Of a stretch of 64,000 nt of DNA, positions 10,654-22,828 are shown one piece after another. The stretch comes from Liquidambar formosana (lineage: Eukaryota; Streptophyta; Magnoliopsida; Saxifragales; Altingiaceae). Position 1 is the first letter of the stretch. Each line of letters begins with the position of its first letter. The translations under genes and the position numbers were made by a program. The stretch lies in NCBI GenBank assembly GCA_039720395.1, contig CM077834.1, positions 620,001-684,000 of the forward strand. The letters run 5' to 3'. Under the pieces are notes generated by a model that was given only the letters and a program-made list of their open reading frames with translations, did no database searches and was not told the origin of the DNA.

Positions 10654-10975
10654 GGGCTATTTTCACCACATAAAAACATCATTTTGAATAACTTTGTAGA
10701 AAAATGTTTTCCACAATTTGTTGTTTAAGTGGAATTTTTGGACCTATTTTTTATAGAACATTTTCTAAAAATGAAATTGAGATTGTAAATGACCAAAAAG
10801 TCTACTTAAACGACAGATTTTAGAAAAATTTTCTTCTACAAAGTTGTTCAGAACAATGTGTTTTAGTAGACATCGTGACTAGTTTCAATAGATAAATCTT
10901 TCGTATTTTTCATAAAACCTTAAAAAGTGTAAACTAATAGGGGCTTTAAGGTACTTTATGTAGCGGCAATAGCCT
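10654..10975. mobile_element. Degenerate hairpin MITE, same family as 2845-3256
   Basis: The left end GGGCTATTTTCACCACATAAA and right end TTTATGTAGCGGCAATAGCC are inverted copies and match the 2845 element, as does the interior (ACATCATTTTGAATAACTTT and partner). Part of the left arm is missing, and no clear target duplication remains. Confidence 0.7.
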
Positions 10976-11789
10976 CGCTCTCGAGAGTGCATGGGTATAT
11001 ATATATTAATAGCACCTCCTTCCCTCCTGCTATGAATTCCTTTTTTCTTTTTCTTTTTGTTCTTCATTTTCCTTTTCTTTCTTAATAGCTCGTTTGGGCT
11101 TGGAATTTAAGAGATGGACCATGGCATCATATTTCTTACATTGTAACTCTTATTGGTATAAATTCAACTAAAAGTATGGCCAAATATAGTAAAATAGCCA
11201 CAGGCACCACTGCACCAGTCAATGTTTATGGGGAATTTTAGTACGGTCAAATTAGTATTCATTGAGAAAGAATATCATATTATGATTGATCCATGTTGAT
11301 GAAAAAAAATCACCACAGTCAAGATTGATGCATAATCCTCACGTCCTCCTTATATGCACTTGCAAGCCTTCTGGTGCTCAAGTCAAATAATACTGAATAA
11401 TCATAGGATTTTTTAGGTGAGTTGCACACACCTTGGATATGTGGATAGACTCTCTATTTGTAGTGGGTGTCCTTCTTCTTATCATATTAGGAGATTAGAA
11501 TCCTGGTAGGACTTGTTTAGTAAGTGATAATATTAATCCCTTTACTTTAGGATTGGCAATTTTATATTGGCTGAATTTTCCCCCCACATTAGTCCATGTT
11601 AGTCAATCAAATGGTATTTATTGAATTTTTTCATAGAAACCATGAGATTCCCTATCCAATGGTAGAGTGCATGTCTTGAGATTCTTGCAATGTCCCTAAA
11701 CCAAGATTCTCTTCATAATTTTTCTCTTTCCATATCGGATTAGATGGTTATACAATATGATGCCCAACCGAATGATGGACAAAGATATC

Positions 11790-11944
11790 ATCAACCTTGT
11801 AGCCTTGGTGGTACCTATCCCCCTGTTTGAAAGAGAAGGTTGGAGGTTCGAATTGATCTCGACTCCCAAGAGACTTATCCCACGGGCAGGGCCGGAATAG
11901 CATTGTATGATATTCTTTGATTGCACTGGGAAAGAAAAAAAAAA
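11790..11944 (+). mobile_element. Probable tRNA-derived SINE
   Basis: A pol III A-box-like string (TAGCCTTGGTGG, 11800-11811) and a B box (GGTTCGAATT, 11845-11854) are spaced as in tRNA-derived SINEs. The unit ends in an A tail (AAAGAAAAAAAAAA, 11931-11944) about 75 bp further on. I could not find a convincing target-site duplication, so the left end is approximate. Confidence 0.5.
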
Positions 11945-12372
11945 GGTGAATGAGAGAGATGAATAGGTTTACAACCCTTTTCTTTAATTATGTCGTTATT
12001 TTGTGTCTACTGGTAGATAAATTTTAGTTTTATTTGCTCACTTTTGCATTTAGATTCAAGCTTAATCAAAATTCCATTACCTAGAAACAATTGTACGGTT
12101 ATATAGTTACAAAGTAGTAGTGCTTACATTGACGGCCACTTTTGACCACCTCCTTTTTACCACGTCTCCCACGAGGGTGATCGGGATGGCAAGAAGAGAC
12201 CATCGAAGTGGCTATCATAAGGAATATATGTATATATATACACACACACAAATGCAAACATCTAATTTTCGATCATGAGCTAGGGTCAATGGACATAAGT
12301 TTTTTACACAAATTTTTATTATTCTATTGGTGACTCATATTTTGTGAAACTCATCGTTGGAATAGATAGCAA

Positions 12373-12648
12373 TAGGGCTGCAACTTGGGCGGGTTGATAG
12401 CTCATCACGAAGCTCAACCCTAAGTGTAAAACCCTCAACCCAATTCCAACCCAACCCGTTCTTCAGGGTTGAGGTTCCTAGCCCATGCTCAATCCGAGTT
12501 CGGGATTAGGGCGGATTCAGACTGGGTATAGTTTACACAGGTTGAATAGGGTTAGGTTGGGTTGAACAGGTTTAGGCCAGGTTTACCATATTGGCTTGTT
12601 TTTTTTCTTTTAGTAAATAAAAAATTTTAAAAAAAAATTCTTTAAGAG

Positions 12649-12691
<43 letters not shown>

Positions 12692-13136
12692 AAGAAGAAG
12701 AAACCATCAGGATAAATATGCATTATTGCATATGAACACAAATCTCAATTACCCCAATTCTATTGATTAACCTAGAATTCATGCCAATTTGAAAAACAAT
12801 TTTTTCACCCAAAAAAATTTGATGATGAAAGCATAAAAATAATTTTTTAAAAATTTAAAGAATTCAAAATATTAACATATATATAAGTGAGTACATAAGC
12901 AACCATATCAAAAGACATTATTCAATATATTTTAAAAATTATGTATTATATAGGTTGGGTTCGGATTGGGTTTGGGTTGCTCGACCCCTCTTCCCAAGCC
13001 CAACCAAAATTGAAATCGAGTTGAGATTTTCCAACCCAATCCCAACTCAATGTATGAAAGACTATTGTCCAAACTTATCCTTTGACTGGGTTGGGTTCGG
13101 GTTGGGTGGGTTACACCCACCCAAGTTGCAACCCTA
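12373..13136. mobile_element. hAT-type MITE, 764 bp, 8 bp TSD
   Basis: The ends are TAGGGCTGCAACTTGGGCGG and the inverted CCCACCCAAGTTGCAACCCTA. The flanks are the 8 bp duplication GATAGCAA (12365-12372 and 13137-13144). TAGGG termini with an 8 bp TSD are diagnostic of hAT. The subterminal regions are dense in CAACCCAACC-type motifs and their complements, and the middle holds a run of 41 A (12649-12689). No transposase. Confidence 0.88.
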
Positions 13137-13535
13137 GATAGCAATCTCATGTAGATCGGTCATGCATGTCAAAAGTCAAATTAATCTGAGGATAAAAAGA
13201 GTAATTTCATCTATAAATATGTAATTTTAATATTTATTTAATCAAAAGTTAAGCTTTAGTATCAAATTATAAAAATGTGTTTAAAAATTTGTGTCCATTG
13301 ACTCTCATCCAGTATCATATCCCACCGTATCATCAATAGTCATTCCTTCGACTGTTTTGGTTTGAATTGGGATCGCAATGAGAGTTGACAAGCTACAACA
13401 TTTTGAAGGTAGCCGAGATCACAATCTTAACAAACCAGCAAGCAACTATGACCAAATCAAATATGCCATTTACCAATTAGTGCTAATGACACTTGAAAAA
13501 GAGGACTAATTATTAACCAAAAAAAAAAAAAATAA

Positions 13536-13799
13536 GGGCATGTTTTAGGTTGCCCAATTCAAAATTAAACAATTCAAGAAATTTTACATAATATTAAAGG
13601 CTACAATTCGTCATTTTAAATTAACAAATTCAAAAAAAATTAATGATCAAAAATTCAAAAATAATAGCATTTCACGAACTATGGTAATAACTTCAATATT
13701 TTAAAATATTTTAATTCAAAGTGTTAAATTCATGTACGTCAATTCTATGTAAAATTTCTTGAATCGTTTAATTTCGAATTAAACAAATAAATAAGGCCC
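13536..13799. mobile_element. Foldback MITE, about 264 bp
   Basis: The left arm (GGGCATGTTTTAGG..., then AATTAAACAATTCAAGAAAT) pairs with an inverted right arm (ATTTCTTGAATCGTTTAATT ... AAGGCCC). Arms of about 60 bp are mostly complementary. The flanks are A-rich, so a target duplication cannot be defined. Confidence 0.65.
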
Positions 13800-14169
13800 A
13801 AATAAATAAATAAAGAGGAGTCTACCACGTTCATGTTGACGTCACTCCGTTTGGTAGTTGAAAAAATGGAAGCATCCAACGTGTTCTACCTTTTCTCATT
13901 TTTTTTGTTTTTTAACCTTAATGCCAACCCGCGTCGGTGCTGTGAGCTGAACATTGATTGATCCAAGAAGCGCCACATCCACTTTACAATACTCTAATCT
14001 TTACTATACCAATCAAGAGCCGCACTCGGGCCGCCTGCATGTGTAGCCGCGGATTCTCCCAAAATCCAATCAATAAATATTCTGTACATGCATTGCGTTT
14101 GTTTTATATAACTTAGGATCCAAAAAAACCGGTTTTGACAAAATTATCCATCACTTTACATAGCTCCCA

Positions 14170-14178
14170 TATAAATAG
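14170..14178 (+). promoter_or_regulatory. TATA box of HIPP copy 2
   Basis: TATAAATAG lies 100 bp upstream of the ATG, the same spacing as in HIPP copy 3. Confidence 0.6.
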
Positions 14179-14269
14179 GTCCACTATGTTTCCCTCCCCC
14201 TATTATCAGAGATTCAAACCATTGAGGATTTGAGACTCTCTCACAAAAAGTCGCCTTTCATCTAATACG

Positions 14270-14978
14270 ATGAACATCGAGGTAAGCCTTTTTTTTCTTC
14301 CTGGCCTCCTGGGGCAGGACACATGCTTTCTTATGAGAGTTTTTTTTTTTTTTTTTTTGGGTATTAGAGCTAATATTGTTTGGTGTGTGTACTTTTGACA
14401 TATTGCAGCAAAAGATAGTCATCAAGGTCCTGATGATCTGCGACAAATGCAGAACCAAGGCCATGAAGATCGCCGCCAAGGCAGAAGGTATGCATCAAAA
14501 CTTTGACTTCCTTTGGGGTTTTGAGAGCTAGCTAGGGTAAGAGGATATTGCCATCTTTATTTGAAATAATTCATAACAACTAAGTTGGTTGAATTTGAGT
14601 TTTGACTTCGATATGATTTCATATACTTGTTTAAGCTCTTAACAGTTTAAACTTTTAAGTTGAAAACTTAACAATATGATTAATTATGGAGCAGGTGTAA
14701 AGTCGGTGGCAATAGAAGGGGAAGACAAGGATAAGGTGGTGGTGATTGGAACGAAGGTCGACTCGGCTTGCTTGACCAGCCAGCTGAGAAAGAAGTTGAG
14801 GTATGCATGCTTAGTGAGTGTTGAAGAAAATAAAGAACCTGATAAGCCGAAAGAAACAGAAAAAACATGTGAAGAGAAAACCCCATGTACTCCATGTTAT
14901 AATACATGTCAACAGTATCCCATGTGTGATCTAGTGGTGGTCTATAATCCCAGCCCTCCTGCTTGCTCCATCATGTGA
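14270..14978 (+). CDS. Heavy-metal-associated isoprenylated plant protein (HIPP), copy 2
   Basis: Three exons: 14270-14281 (four codons), 14409-14487 and 14695-14978; 124 aa. Splice sites are GAG/GTAAGC, GCAG/CAAAAG, GAAG/GTATGC and GCAG/GTGTAA, and frames join cleanly. Residues about 5-70 form an HMA-like fold with the metal-site cysteines in ICDKC (C15, C18), then GVKSVAIEG and KVVVIG strands. A Lys/Glu/Pro-rich linker follows, then a Cys-rich stretch (TPCTPCYNTC) and the CaaX box CSIM (121-124), predicting farnesylation and membrane or nuclear association. HIPPs bind metals or act as chaperone-like interaction partners; members of this clade in cereals are targets of fungal effectors. Copy 3 is the closest relative in the window. 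Confidence 0.87.
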
Positions 14979-16296
14979 CAGAAGTTTTGGCCGCAATGGT
15001 GACTTCAATTTATGAGATCGGTGCAATAATATTTGTGATTTTTGTTAATTTTTAGTCTGTTGCTGCTAGTGTTGATTTCCATCGAATTGTACGAGTTATT
15101 GTTTGTCCTAAATTCGGTTTGGCCAAAGGTTGAAATCATGAATGAAGCAAACTAGGAAATGCCCGATAAACCTGCATGGCTGTATGAGGATCCTACGACT
15201 GCTCTATGTAATTGAAAATTGGATAATTTACCAAAAGTCAGATGATTATTGCAATGCAGAATTCCTTTCTCCTTTGTCTTTTCCCTTTTTTCTTTTTTTT
15301 TGGACAATTATTACTTTGGGGACATTCTACTTCATCTGGGGTTTGATTTTTCCACTTAAAAATTTAATAATTTGTTTAAATGGAATTAGTTAATTACACC
15401 AATGGCCCTTAATATTTTGGAATACCATTAACGGCGGGCGCCATTATATATAGATATATAACACCATCACTTTAATCAAGATTAGTGCTCTTTTCCAATA
15501 TATATAAATAAGAAAATAGGATGTTTCATTATTGATGGTTTGTCAACACTCAAGAGCTTGGTATTTTTGTGGAATTAAGCTCCGATTGCCCAACATTTTT
15601 TCAATGTGAAATCTTCACTGGCACATACAATGAGACAGAGTACCTAAGTTTGTACATTGTAATGTTCATAGACTTCTAGGTTTGCTAGCGCATGTGCATA
15701 TTGGTCTGCGTATCCCTTCAACTGGCTCAATATATTAAAGCCATGCAGATTCGAAATTTCCCAAGTCAACTATGTGAGTAGAGGGCAATCTCACCACATT
15801 GGAATTTCATTGGATTTAGGTTGTGGAAGAATTGAATTTCATTCATAATAGATTACTTTATTACAAACCACCCTTGTTAGGGTTTAAATAGAAGTCTAGG
15901 CATAACATAATTATAGAAAAGAGGTAATCCAGACTTAATCAAATATTCAACCTCCTAATCAAATCACACCAACCCATTCTCAAAGATTTGCATTGAGATA
16001 CACCAAATCAAATCACTTTTGATATATCTCAATTATATTATTCTTATTATTCCACTTATATTCTCCTGTACGGGTAGGCTCAAAGCCATATATAAAAGTC
16101 TAAATTTTTTTAATATCTTTTTTGCTTACCAAATTTCTAAATTTATAACTATAATTTGCAACAAATTAACAATTGTTCGATTTGTTTACCAAATTTCTCT
16201 GCCTTTCGGGGGTTGACTCTCTAGGGAGCCTTTGTTGTTTGGAGTTGCCTTGTACTTATTTTTTCCATTAATAATAAATCCATTTTTCTGCTGATG

Positions 16297-16342
<46 letters not shown>

Positions 16343-16500
16343 GCACAAGAAATACCAAAAAAAAAATCTAACTTCTTATTGATTTGAGGCACCTCCCTTG
16401 ATATTTTTTTCAACCAAATTTGGCTTTGTATCTAAGCATTTCAGGTGTCCTCCAATTGGCTCTCTTTTTATTGTGGGTGTGGTGTTGTTCTCCAAAAAAA
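14979..16500. other. Intergenic, no gene seen
   Basis: 3' region of HIPP copy 2, then AT-rich sequence. Near 15550-15640 there is weak similarity to 23940-24030, the matching position downstream of HIPP copy 3, which suggests the HIPP duplication included flanking DNA. An (AT)n run lies at 16304-16339. Confidence 0.5.
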
Positions 16501-16710
16501 AATCTAATAAATTTCTTTTGCCTACTTAAGACCTCCCTGAAATTTGAATTTATTAGAAATTAAAATGTTAGAGATTTAGTGACTCATGTATTTGATCTCG
16601 ATCCTCTTTAAATCTAATAAATTTCTTTTGCCCATTATTTAAAAGAAAAAAAGACCTCCCTCAAATTTGAATTTATTAGAAATTAAAACGTTAGAGATTT
16701 AGTGACCAAT
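16501..16710. repeat. Direct duplication of about 90-97 bp
   Basis: AATCTAATAAATTTCTTTTG starts at 16501 and again at 16611. Both copies continue through GACCTCCCT, AAATTTGAATTTATTAGAAA and GTTAGAGATTTAGTGA. Copy 2 has an inserted A-rich segment. Confidence 0.85.
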
Positions 16711-16890
16711 ATGAGAAATTAGTAGAAGTTTTGAACAACGGATCATGGGACAAAGCCAACACATACATGCATGGTAACTCTGACAGAGAGTAAACTAAGT
16801 CAAACAAACCCCATAATGAAGAGAACATGCATACAAATGCTTGCTTAAGTAAAGAGTGCACGTGATTAATTATTAAAATTATATATGAAA

Positions 16891-16893
<3 letters not shown>

Positions 16894-16930
<37 letters not shown>
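16894..16930. repeat. (TA)n microsatellite
   Basis: An uninterrupted TA run of about 37 bp. Confidence 0.9.
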
Positions 16931-16933
<3 letters not shown>

Positions 16934-17416
16934 TGGCAGAGCAGTTAATTCTAAACGTACGACGTTTAGACTTTTTCATTTTCTAATAGTTGACTTCCTG
17001 CTTGTTTACGATTGGTCCGTTGACGAATAATTAATTTAAAAAAAGACCCACAATAAACGGATGATTGTCAAGGACGACTCACTTGATCTGCCATCTCTGC
17101 CTAAAACTTCTAGAATTCATGTGGGCTACTGCATCCTAGAATTGTAATTTGGTATCCTAGAATTGTAATTTGATTTGGGAGTTACGAGCACATTCGTGAT
17201 TATGTTGGTAGTCATTTATTAGAAAGTTGGTAATAATCTTTATTGAACTACAATTATTTTTCGGTAGCCCAACCAATCTAACATTACCCCTAATTATAAG
17301 GATTAATGTATAACACTCATTCACCCATCTTTTCATTCATGTGGTAATTTGTGCTTTAATACATGTGGCACAGCCACAGCCACAACCTACTTGTGCAGTT
17401 GTCACATCTTTTAAGG

Positions 17417-17655
17417 GCCGTTCGGATAATTTTTATTTTTTATCTGTTACTTTCAAAAGTTAAAAAATAAATAAATAAAACAGATAAATAAAAATTTTGA
17501 GTGTGAGATATTTTAGTTGTTATTTTTAAAAATTGAGATATTAAAAGATTACTGCTACTTCAATTTTTAATAGTAATTATCAAAATTTTGTACTATAAAA
17601 AAATATCAAAATATTTATTTTTTTAACTTTCAAAAATAAAAAACAGAAAGTAAAT
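17417..17655. repeat. AT-rich imperfect foldback, possible MITE
   Basis: The left arm (TTATTTTTTATCTGTTACTT, then CAAAAGTTAAAAAATAAATA) is roughly complementary to the right arm (TTTAACTTTCAAAAATAAAA, then ACAGAAAGTAA). The boundaries are uncertain and low complexity could exaggerate the match. Confidence 0.4.
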
Positions 17656-18417
17656 GGGTGAATAAGATGATTCATAAAAGTAAAATGAAAAAGACATACA
17701 TGAGACCACTTTTGCCTTTAAAAAATATGGAGTAGATGAGTGGGGGACTATGCATGTGTTTTCCCATGACTTCAGAAGAGAAGTTGCCCCGAACTTCACG
17801 GACAAGCCAAAGACCAATGACTCCACTAAGTCTGCATTCTGCAATGTGAAGTCCCATGAAACGCACCTTAATTTCCTGTCCAAATCAAATGGTGGAATCC
17901 AACCAAAGAATTGGAAAAGTCGGACGGTAAAAGAGGAGAACCTGCAGTGTCTACGTACAAACAGAGGGACACACGAGGGGGGGAAATAAAACATGAGAAT
18001 CCCAGTTGTTAGGATTTGCATTATTTTCTAACGTGAGTAGCTTTATAGTACCTGTAAGACTTCAGGTCGTCTTGACCACGCTAGTAGATGAACTCTCCTT
18101 CTATGCATTAATGCCAAGCAAACTTCAAATCTCCAATTTAGTCACTCAGCCATATATGCTGGTAGAGAAGGCTAGGAGATAATCATACCATACATCTAAT
18201 AACAATATCATTCCCCATATGCCCATCCCTTCTGATACTCTGTTTTTACTTTTGTCCTACTAATTAAGTCCAGATAAGGTTACATTGTCCGCTTCATATT
18301 TATTAATATTTAAAATAAATTTAACTTGCGATTGATTTTAAGAGAAAGTATAGGTTAAATCCAAGACCCTATACTTTTTGAGATCAAAGTCCTAAAAACC
18401 ATTAGTCCAGTCATTAG

Positions 18418-18606
18418 GTTTGACTCTTCCAATTGATTTGAACTTCAACGTACAACCCTTGATTAAGGGGAGGATGTATAGGGATTTTTTTTTTTTTTTT
18501 TTTTCATCGACTCTCTCTCTCTCTCTCTCTCACGTTTGACTCTTCCAATTGATTTGAACTTCAACAATCTAAAGTACAACCATTGATTAAGGGGAGGATG
18601 TATAGG

Positions 18607-18640
<34 letters not shown>
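18418..18640. repeat. Tandem duplication of 116 bp with CT microsatellites
   Basis: GTTTGACTCTTCCAATTGAT begins at 18418 and 18534. Both units carry the stretch TTGATTAAGGGGAGGATGTA and end in a simple repeat: T20 then (CT)n in unit 1, (TC)n in unit 2. Confidence 0.88.
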
Positions 18641-18642
<2 letters not shown>

Positions 18643-19076
18643 CCAATTAAGCTCAACCCCCATGATCCTTCTCCCTCTCTCTCTACCAAGCCTCCATCCA
18701 TTGACTTGAGCTTTGCAACTCATATGTATAGTCAACAAGCTACAAGCTAGGGGCTAGGCTTGGTGTCCCGGCCTTAGTCTTTATTTGCTTATAATTAAGA
18801 TGCTATACAAATTACAAAGATGGCTCGGTCAATGGTTTAGACGCGGATCCAAGCTTTCCACAAGACGTCATGTACACTGGAAGACATTATTTACTCCGTA
18901 TTTATTTTATAATCATTAATTTATTTTATTAATATTAGTTTATTTATTTTTGGTCACGTGTAGAATTGAACCCTAGTGTTGCATAGACAAAATGTATGCC
19001 TCTTTTGTTGCCCAATTTCTCTATATCTTTGGATGGGCCCCAGAATCTCGATTTAGACTGGCCAACAAATTAAATA

Positions 19077-19740
19077 GGGTAAATTACATTAAGACCGCTC
19101 TAAAATCTGACAATTACAAATAGACCCCCTCACGTTTTTGAAATTACATTAAGACCCCTTCCCTCTAACTTCCGTCCATAATCTGCTAAATCATTTTCAA
19201 TTTTTTTCAAAATACCCTAATTACCCTTATTGGATGACAACTTCCATGTTAAATGCATATAACTCATCAATCCAACACATTCATCCAGTACATTTGATTG
19301 ATTTATTTATTTATTAATAAACAACTAAAAGATTATATATATATAAAAGAAAAATGCCAAAGAGTTTAAATTTTTGTCCAGCTGATATGGTAGCCATCAA
19401 ATTTGCTCATTAGAAACAATTATCTATTTAATTGATGTGTAAAATTTAAAAAAAAATTGATTTGCCAAGTTGCCACCTCATTTGCCACTTCTATACGTGC
19501 ATCTCCATTGTAATAATTCTTTTTATTTATTTCTACATATGAGTAATGTTACATAGCCCTTTTTTTTTTCACTCAAATCTACTTACTCAAATGAGGTGGC
19601 AACTTAGCAAATCAATTTTTTTATTTTTTATTTTGCAAATCAATTAAAAATTTAATTAAATAAATAATTGTTTCTAAACAGCAAATTTGACAACTGCCAC
19701 ATCAGTTGGACAGAAAATTTAAATTGTTTTTAGCATTTTT

Positions 19741-19778
<38 letters not shown>

Positions 19779-20064
19779 CTTTTAGTTGTTTATCAATAAT
19801 AATTAAAAAATTCAAAAGTATTGGATGAACTATTGGACTAGTAAGTTATACGCATTTAACATGGAAGTTATCATCCACTAAGGGTAGTTAGGGTATTTTG
19901 AAAAAATTTGAATATGATTTAACGGATTAATGGATGGAAGTTAGAAGGAGGGGTCTCTTTGTAGTTTATTTTGTAAAATTGGGGGTGTCAGTGTAATTTT
20001 AAAAACGTGAGGGGATGTATATATAATAGTCAGATTTTAGAGGGGGTCGTATTGTAATTTACCC
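19077..20064. mobile_element. Giant hairpin MITE, Mutator-like, 988 bp
   Basis: The terminal repeats GGGTAAATTAC... and ...GTAATTTACCC are flanked by a perfect 9 bp duplication AATTAAATA (19068-19076 and 20065-20073). Inverted similarity runs in from both ends: AAAATCTGAC at 19102 against GTCAGATTTT at 20030; CTTCCATGTTAAATGCATAT near 19230 against its complement near 19850; GGTAGCCATCAAATTTGC against the region near 19690; and GCCACCTCATTTG near 19476 against CAAATGAGGTGGC near 19590. Almost the whole 988 bp can fold on itself. Non-coding; TA runs lie in the arms. Confidence 0.9.
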
Positions 20065-20466
20065 AATTAAATATTCATATAACAAACAAAATTAAGTTAA
20101 TAGCTAGAAAGGGTGCCGCGGTTTCAAGAAAACAGATGTAGTTGACGATTTAAGATTGGTGTTTGGTAGGTGAGGGAAGGTGCCTCTCAAGTTCCAATGA
20201 AGGAACCTTGCATGCAGATTCAGTATTCCTCTTGTTATTGTTTGCAAAGTTTGGCCCCTCTCTCCTTGATGATGGAGCTCATTTCCACGACCTCTATATA
20301 ATTACTGGTATTTTATTAGGGGTTGGGGTGTTTATGTGGCAAGCATGACCGCAGTCAGAAAGAAAAACACGTACAATTAAGGATGAGTCCATATAATCAT
20401 ACCATATACAAAATGTCTTCATTCCATATTTTTCATCCAAAATGTGTCATCAGACGCACTTTCAAG

Positions 20467-20997
20467 TAGGGGTGTTCATGATTTAGGTTAAAACTGAGAA
20501 CCGAACAGAATCAAACCAAACCAAACCGGTCGATTTGATTCGGTTTTTATTTCATTTGGTTTGGTTTGGTTTAGTTTGCATGTTAGAAAAACCAAACCAA
20601 ACCGAAAAACCGACAAAACCGAAGTGTATATAATATATGTTTATTATATATTAAACTTCAATATGTAAACTTCTTACTTTAATATGTTTTCATTTTGATA
20701 CAATGCTTAATGTTTTTTTTTAATTAAAAATCTTTAATGTTATTGTTAAATATGTTCTTATTTTTAATTTGGATGGTCAATTTTCTCATTTTGTTATGTG
20801 TATCCAATATTCATGATTTGTTACTACTTGAGAGGAGAAAACTGAAACCAAACCAAACCAAACCGATATTTTTCGGTTTGGTTTGGTTTGGTTTAAATAT
20901 CGGTTTGGTTTGGTTTGGTTTTTTTTATAATATGGTTTGGTTTTGGTTTGTAAAATTTGCTCTAAAACTGAACCAAACCGAACCATGAACACCCCTA
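20467..20997. mobile_element. hAT-type MITE, 531 bp, 8 bp TSD
   Basis: The ends are TAGGGGTGTTCATG and CATGAACACCCCTA; the TSD CTTTCAAG occurs at 20459-20466 and 20998-21005. Subterminal DNA is packed with AACCAAACC / GGTTTGGTTT repeats in inverted orientation around an AT-rich core. Open frames rich in N-Q-T-K-P are read-through of this repeat. Confidence 0.9.
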
Positions 20998-22728
20998 CTT
21001 TCAAGTTCGGAATTCAAAGCGCATGTTCTCTTGTTGAGTTCTAGCTATCCCCAAAGAAACATTCAGACGACTTCCTGAGTTATATATATGGAATCCAAAA
21101 TGTGGTATTTTGAATTTCTTTTCTCTTCGGCCAAACAAGAGGTATTTTAGACCTACTCCCATCATAGTTTTGATTCAAATTAGTCCCTTATGATGCACTA
21201 TACAGTCCACCCGCAAGCACATGTATCCGACGATGAATAATAAATAAAGACTCAAACTTAGATTCTCTCAAATTCATAAATTATTGTCTTTTGTCATCTA
21301 TGTTACTCTTGACAGTTGTGTGGTATCTTAACCTAGAAGACTTGGAATCGACTTAATTGACTCGAATGGACTCGAATAATTATTAAATCCAGTTAAAGGG
21401 GTGGCTGCACCAAGCACATGGGCTACAAACCTAACAGTTCTAGAACATTACAAAGCCACTGTGCCGCCTTAATATTGCACCGCCTAATAAAAGACTGGTA
21501 CATTGAAAAATGTTCAGCCATCGGAGCTTCCGAAGCTACCATCCTATCTTTTCGTACTGGAAAAAGACCCCCTATTGACCATTAAATTGGCATTTTATAA
21601 TGTTTGCTAGCGGTAATTTCATAAGATCGTGGCTCAAATTCAACCAGCTTGGTTGCTATTATCAATAATTTCAACCAACTTGTTTGTTTAAATTTTACTA
21701 ATATTAATATCAAAGGCAATAATACATGGAGATACCCCTTATGAAAACCCTACAAATTTGCTACAATATGTTAGACGTGCATATCAAACTATGTTAGCTC
21801 TAATGGGAGATGTTAATCAGAGTCATAGCGGTCCGACTATCTCGTCCAGTGACAAGCATTCCCCTAGCTTTAATAGCAAATTAAAGGCTTTCATAAAAAT
21901 TACAAACGGGATTGGCCGGTTGTGTCTTCCAACTAAGGGGTTGGTTGGTAAAGCAAACTGAAGATAAGTTTGACCAGTTTTAATTTCACACTGTTTAGTA
22001 AATCTTTTTTTCTTACTAAACAATTCAATTTTGTTCTAAAAACAAGGCATAAATACAATTTTTTGTAAACCAACTATGAATTGGTTTATAATGGAATGGA
22101 TCTAAACTGATCCAATTTTCGAAGTTCCTAAACCAGCCCAAAGTGTGAACGCTGAGAAATACTTAACTCATGCATGTGCATTCAAAAATGGAGTATGACA
22201 TTAATCAAAGGGCATTTTTTACCAAATATTGAATTTTACCAAGTTGCCCTGAGGCCAAGGCAACTATAATACATGATACAACATATGGAAATGTAAACAA
22301 GAATGGCATCAATAATGATTGATAACCATAACATATATACTCCATCCGTTTCTATGTAATTGTTCTTTTTGAGGAAAAAAAAATTTTAACAAACTTCTTT
22401 ACGGAGTAAAAAATATTTTGGTTCATACCAAAATATATATATAATTTTGTAAATTAGCTGCATTGTCTTGAGATTAATAAGTTTACAGCATTGATTGGGG
22501 AGGAGGAAGTGGACCTATCAAGTGGAGAACAAAAAGAGTAAACCCTTACAGGTCACAAGAACAACATCCTTTGGTACAATCCAATCAAAAAGCCTAAATT
22601 ATTAGATGGCAAACAGACATATAAAGTCATTTCAATCCCAATATTGGGCAATGTAGAATACCCGTTTTGACACTTCCCAAACAGCCCCTATAAGCCAAAC
22701 AAGAGTATACAGCACTTAAGATCTCCTT
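20998..22728. other. Intergenic, no gene seen
   Basis: AT-rich. A short segment at about 22337-22412 (CTCCATCCGTTTC ... ACGGAGTA) resembles a small Stowaway-type MITE but is too short to be sure. The 67-codon frame at 21758 has no family features. Confidence 0.45.
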
Positions 22729-22735
22729 TATAAAC
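22729..22735 (+). promoter_or_regulatory. TATA box of HIPP copy 3
   Basis: TATAAAC lies 100 bp upstream of the ATG at 22829. Confidence 0.55.
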
Positions 22736-22828
22736 AGACCCAGTATGCTTCTACTCTCCAATACCGCGCGCAGATTCAGACCATAGAAATTCTCTGGCAA
22801 AGCTGTCTTCCGTTTAATACTATTGAAC

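Noticed and set aside
20737..21004. Frames rich in Lys-Pro-Asn-Gln-Thr
   Set aside because: They arise from AACCAAACC repeats in the hAT MITE.
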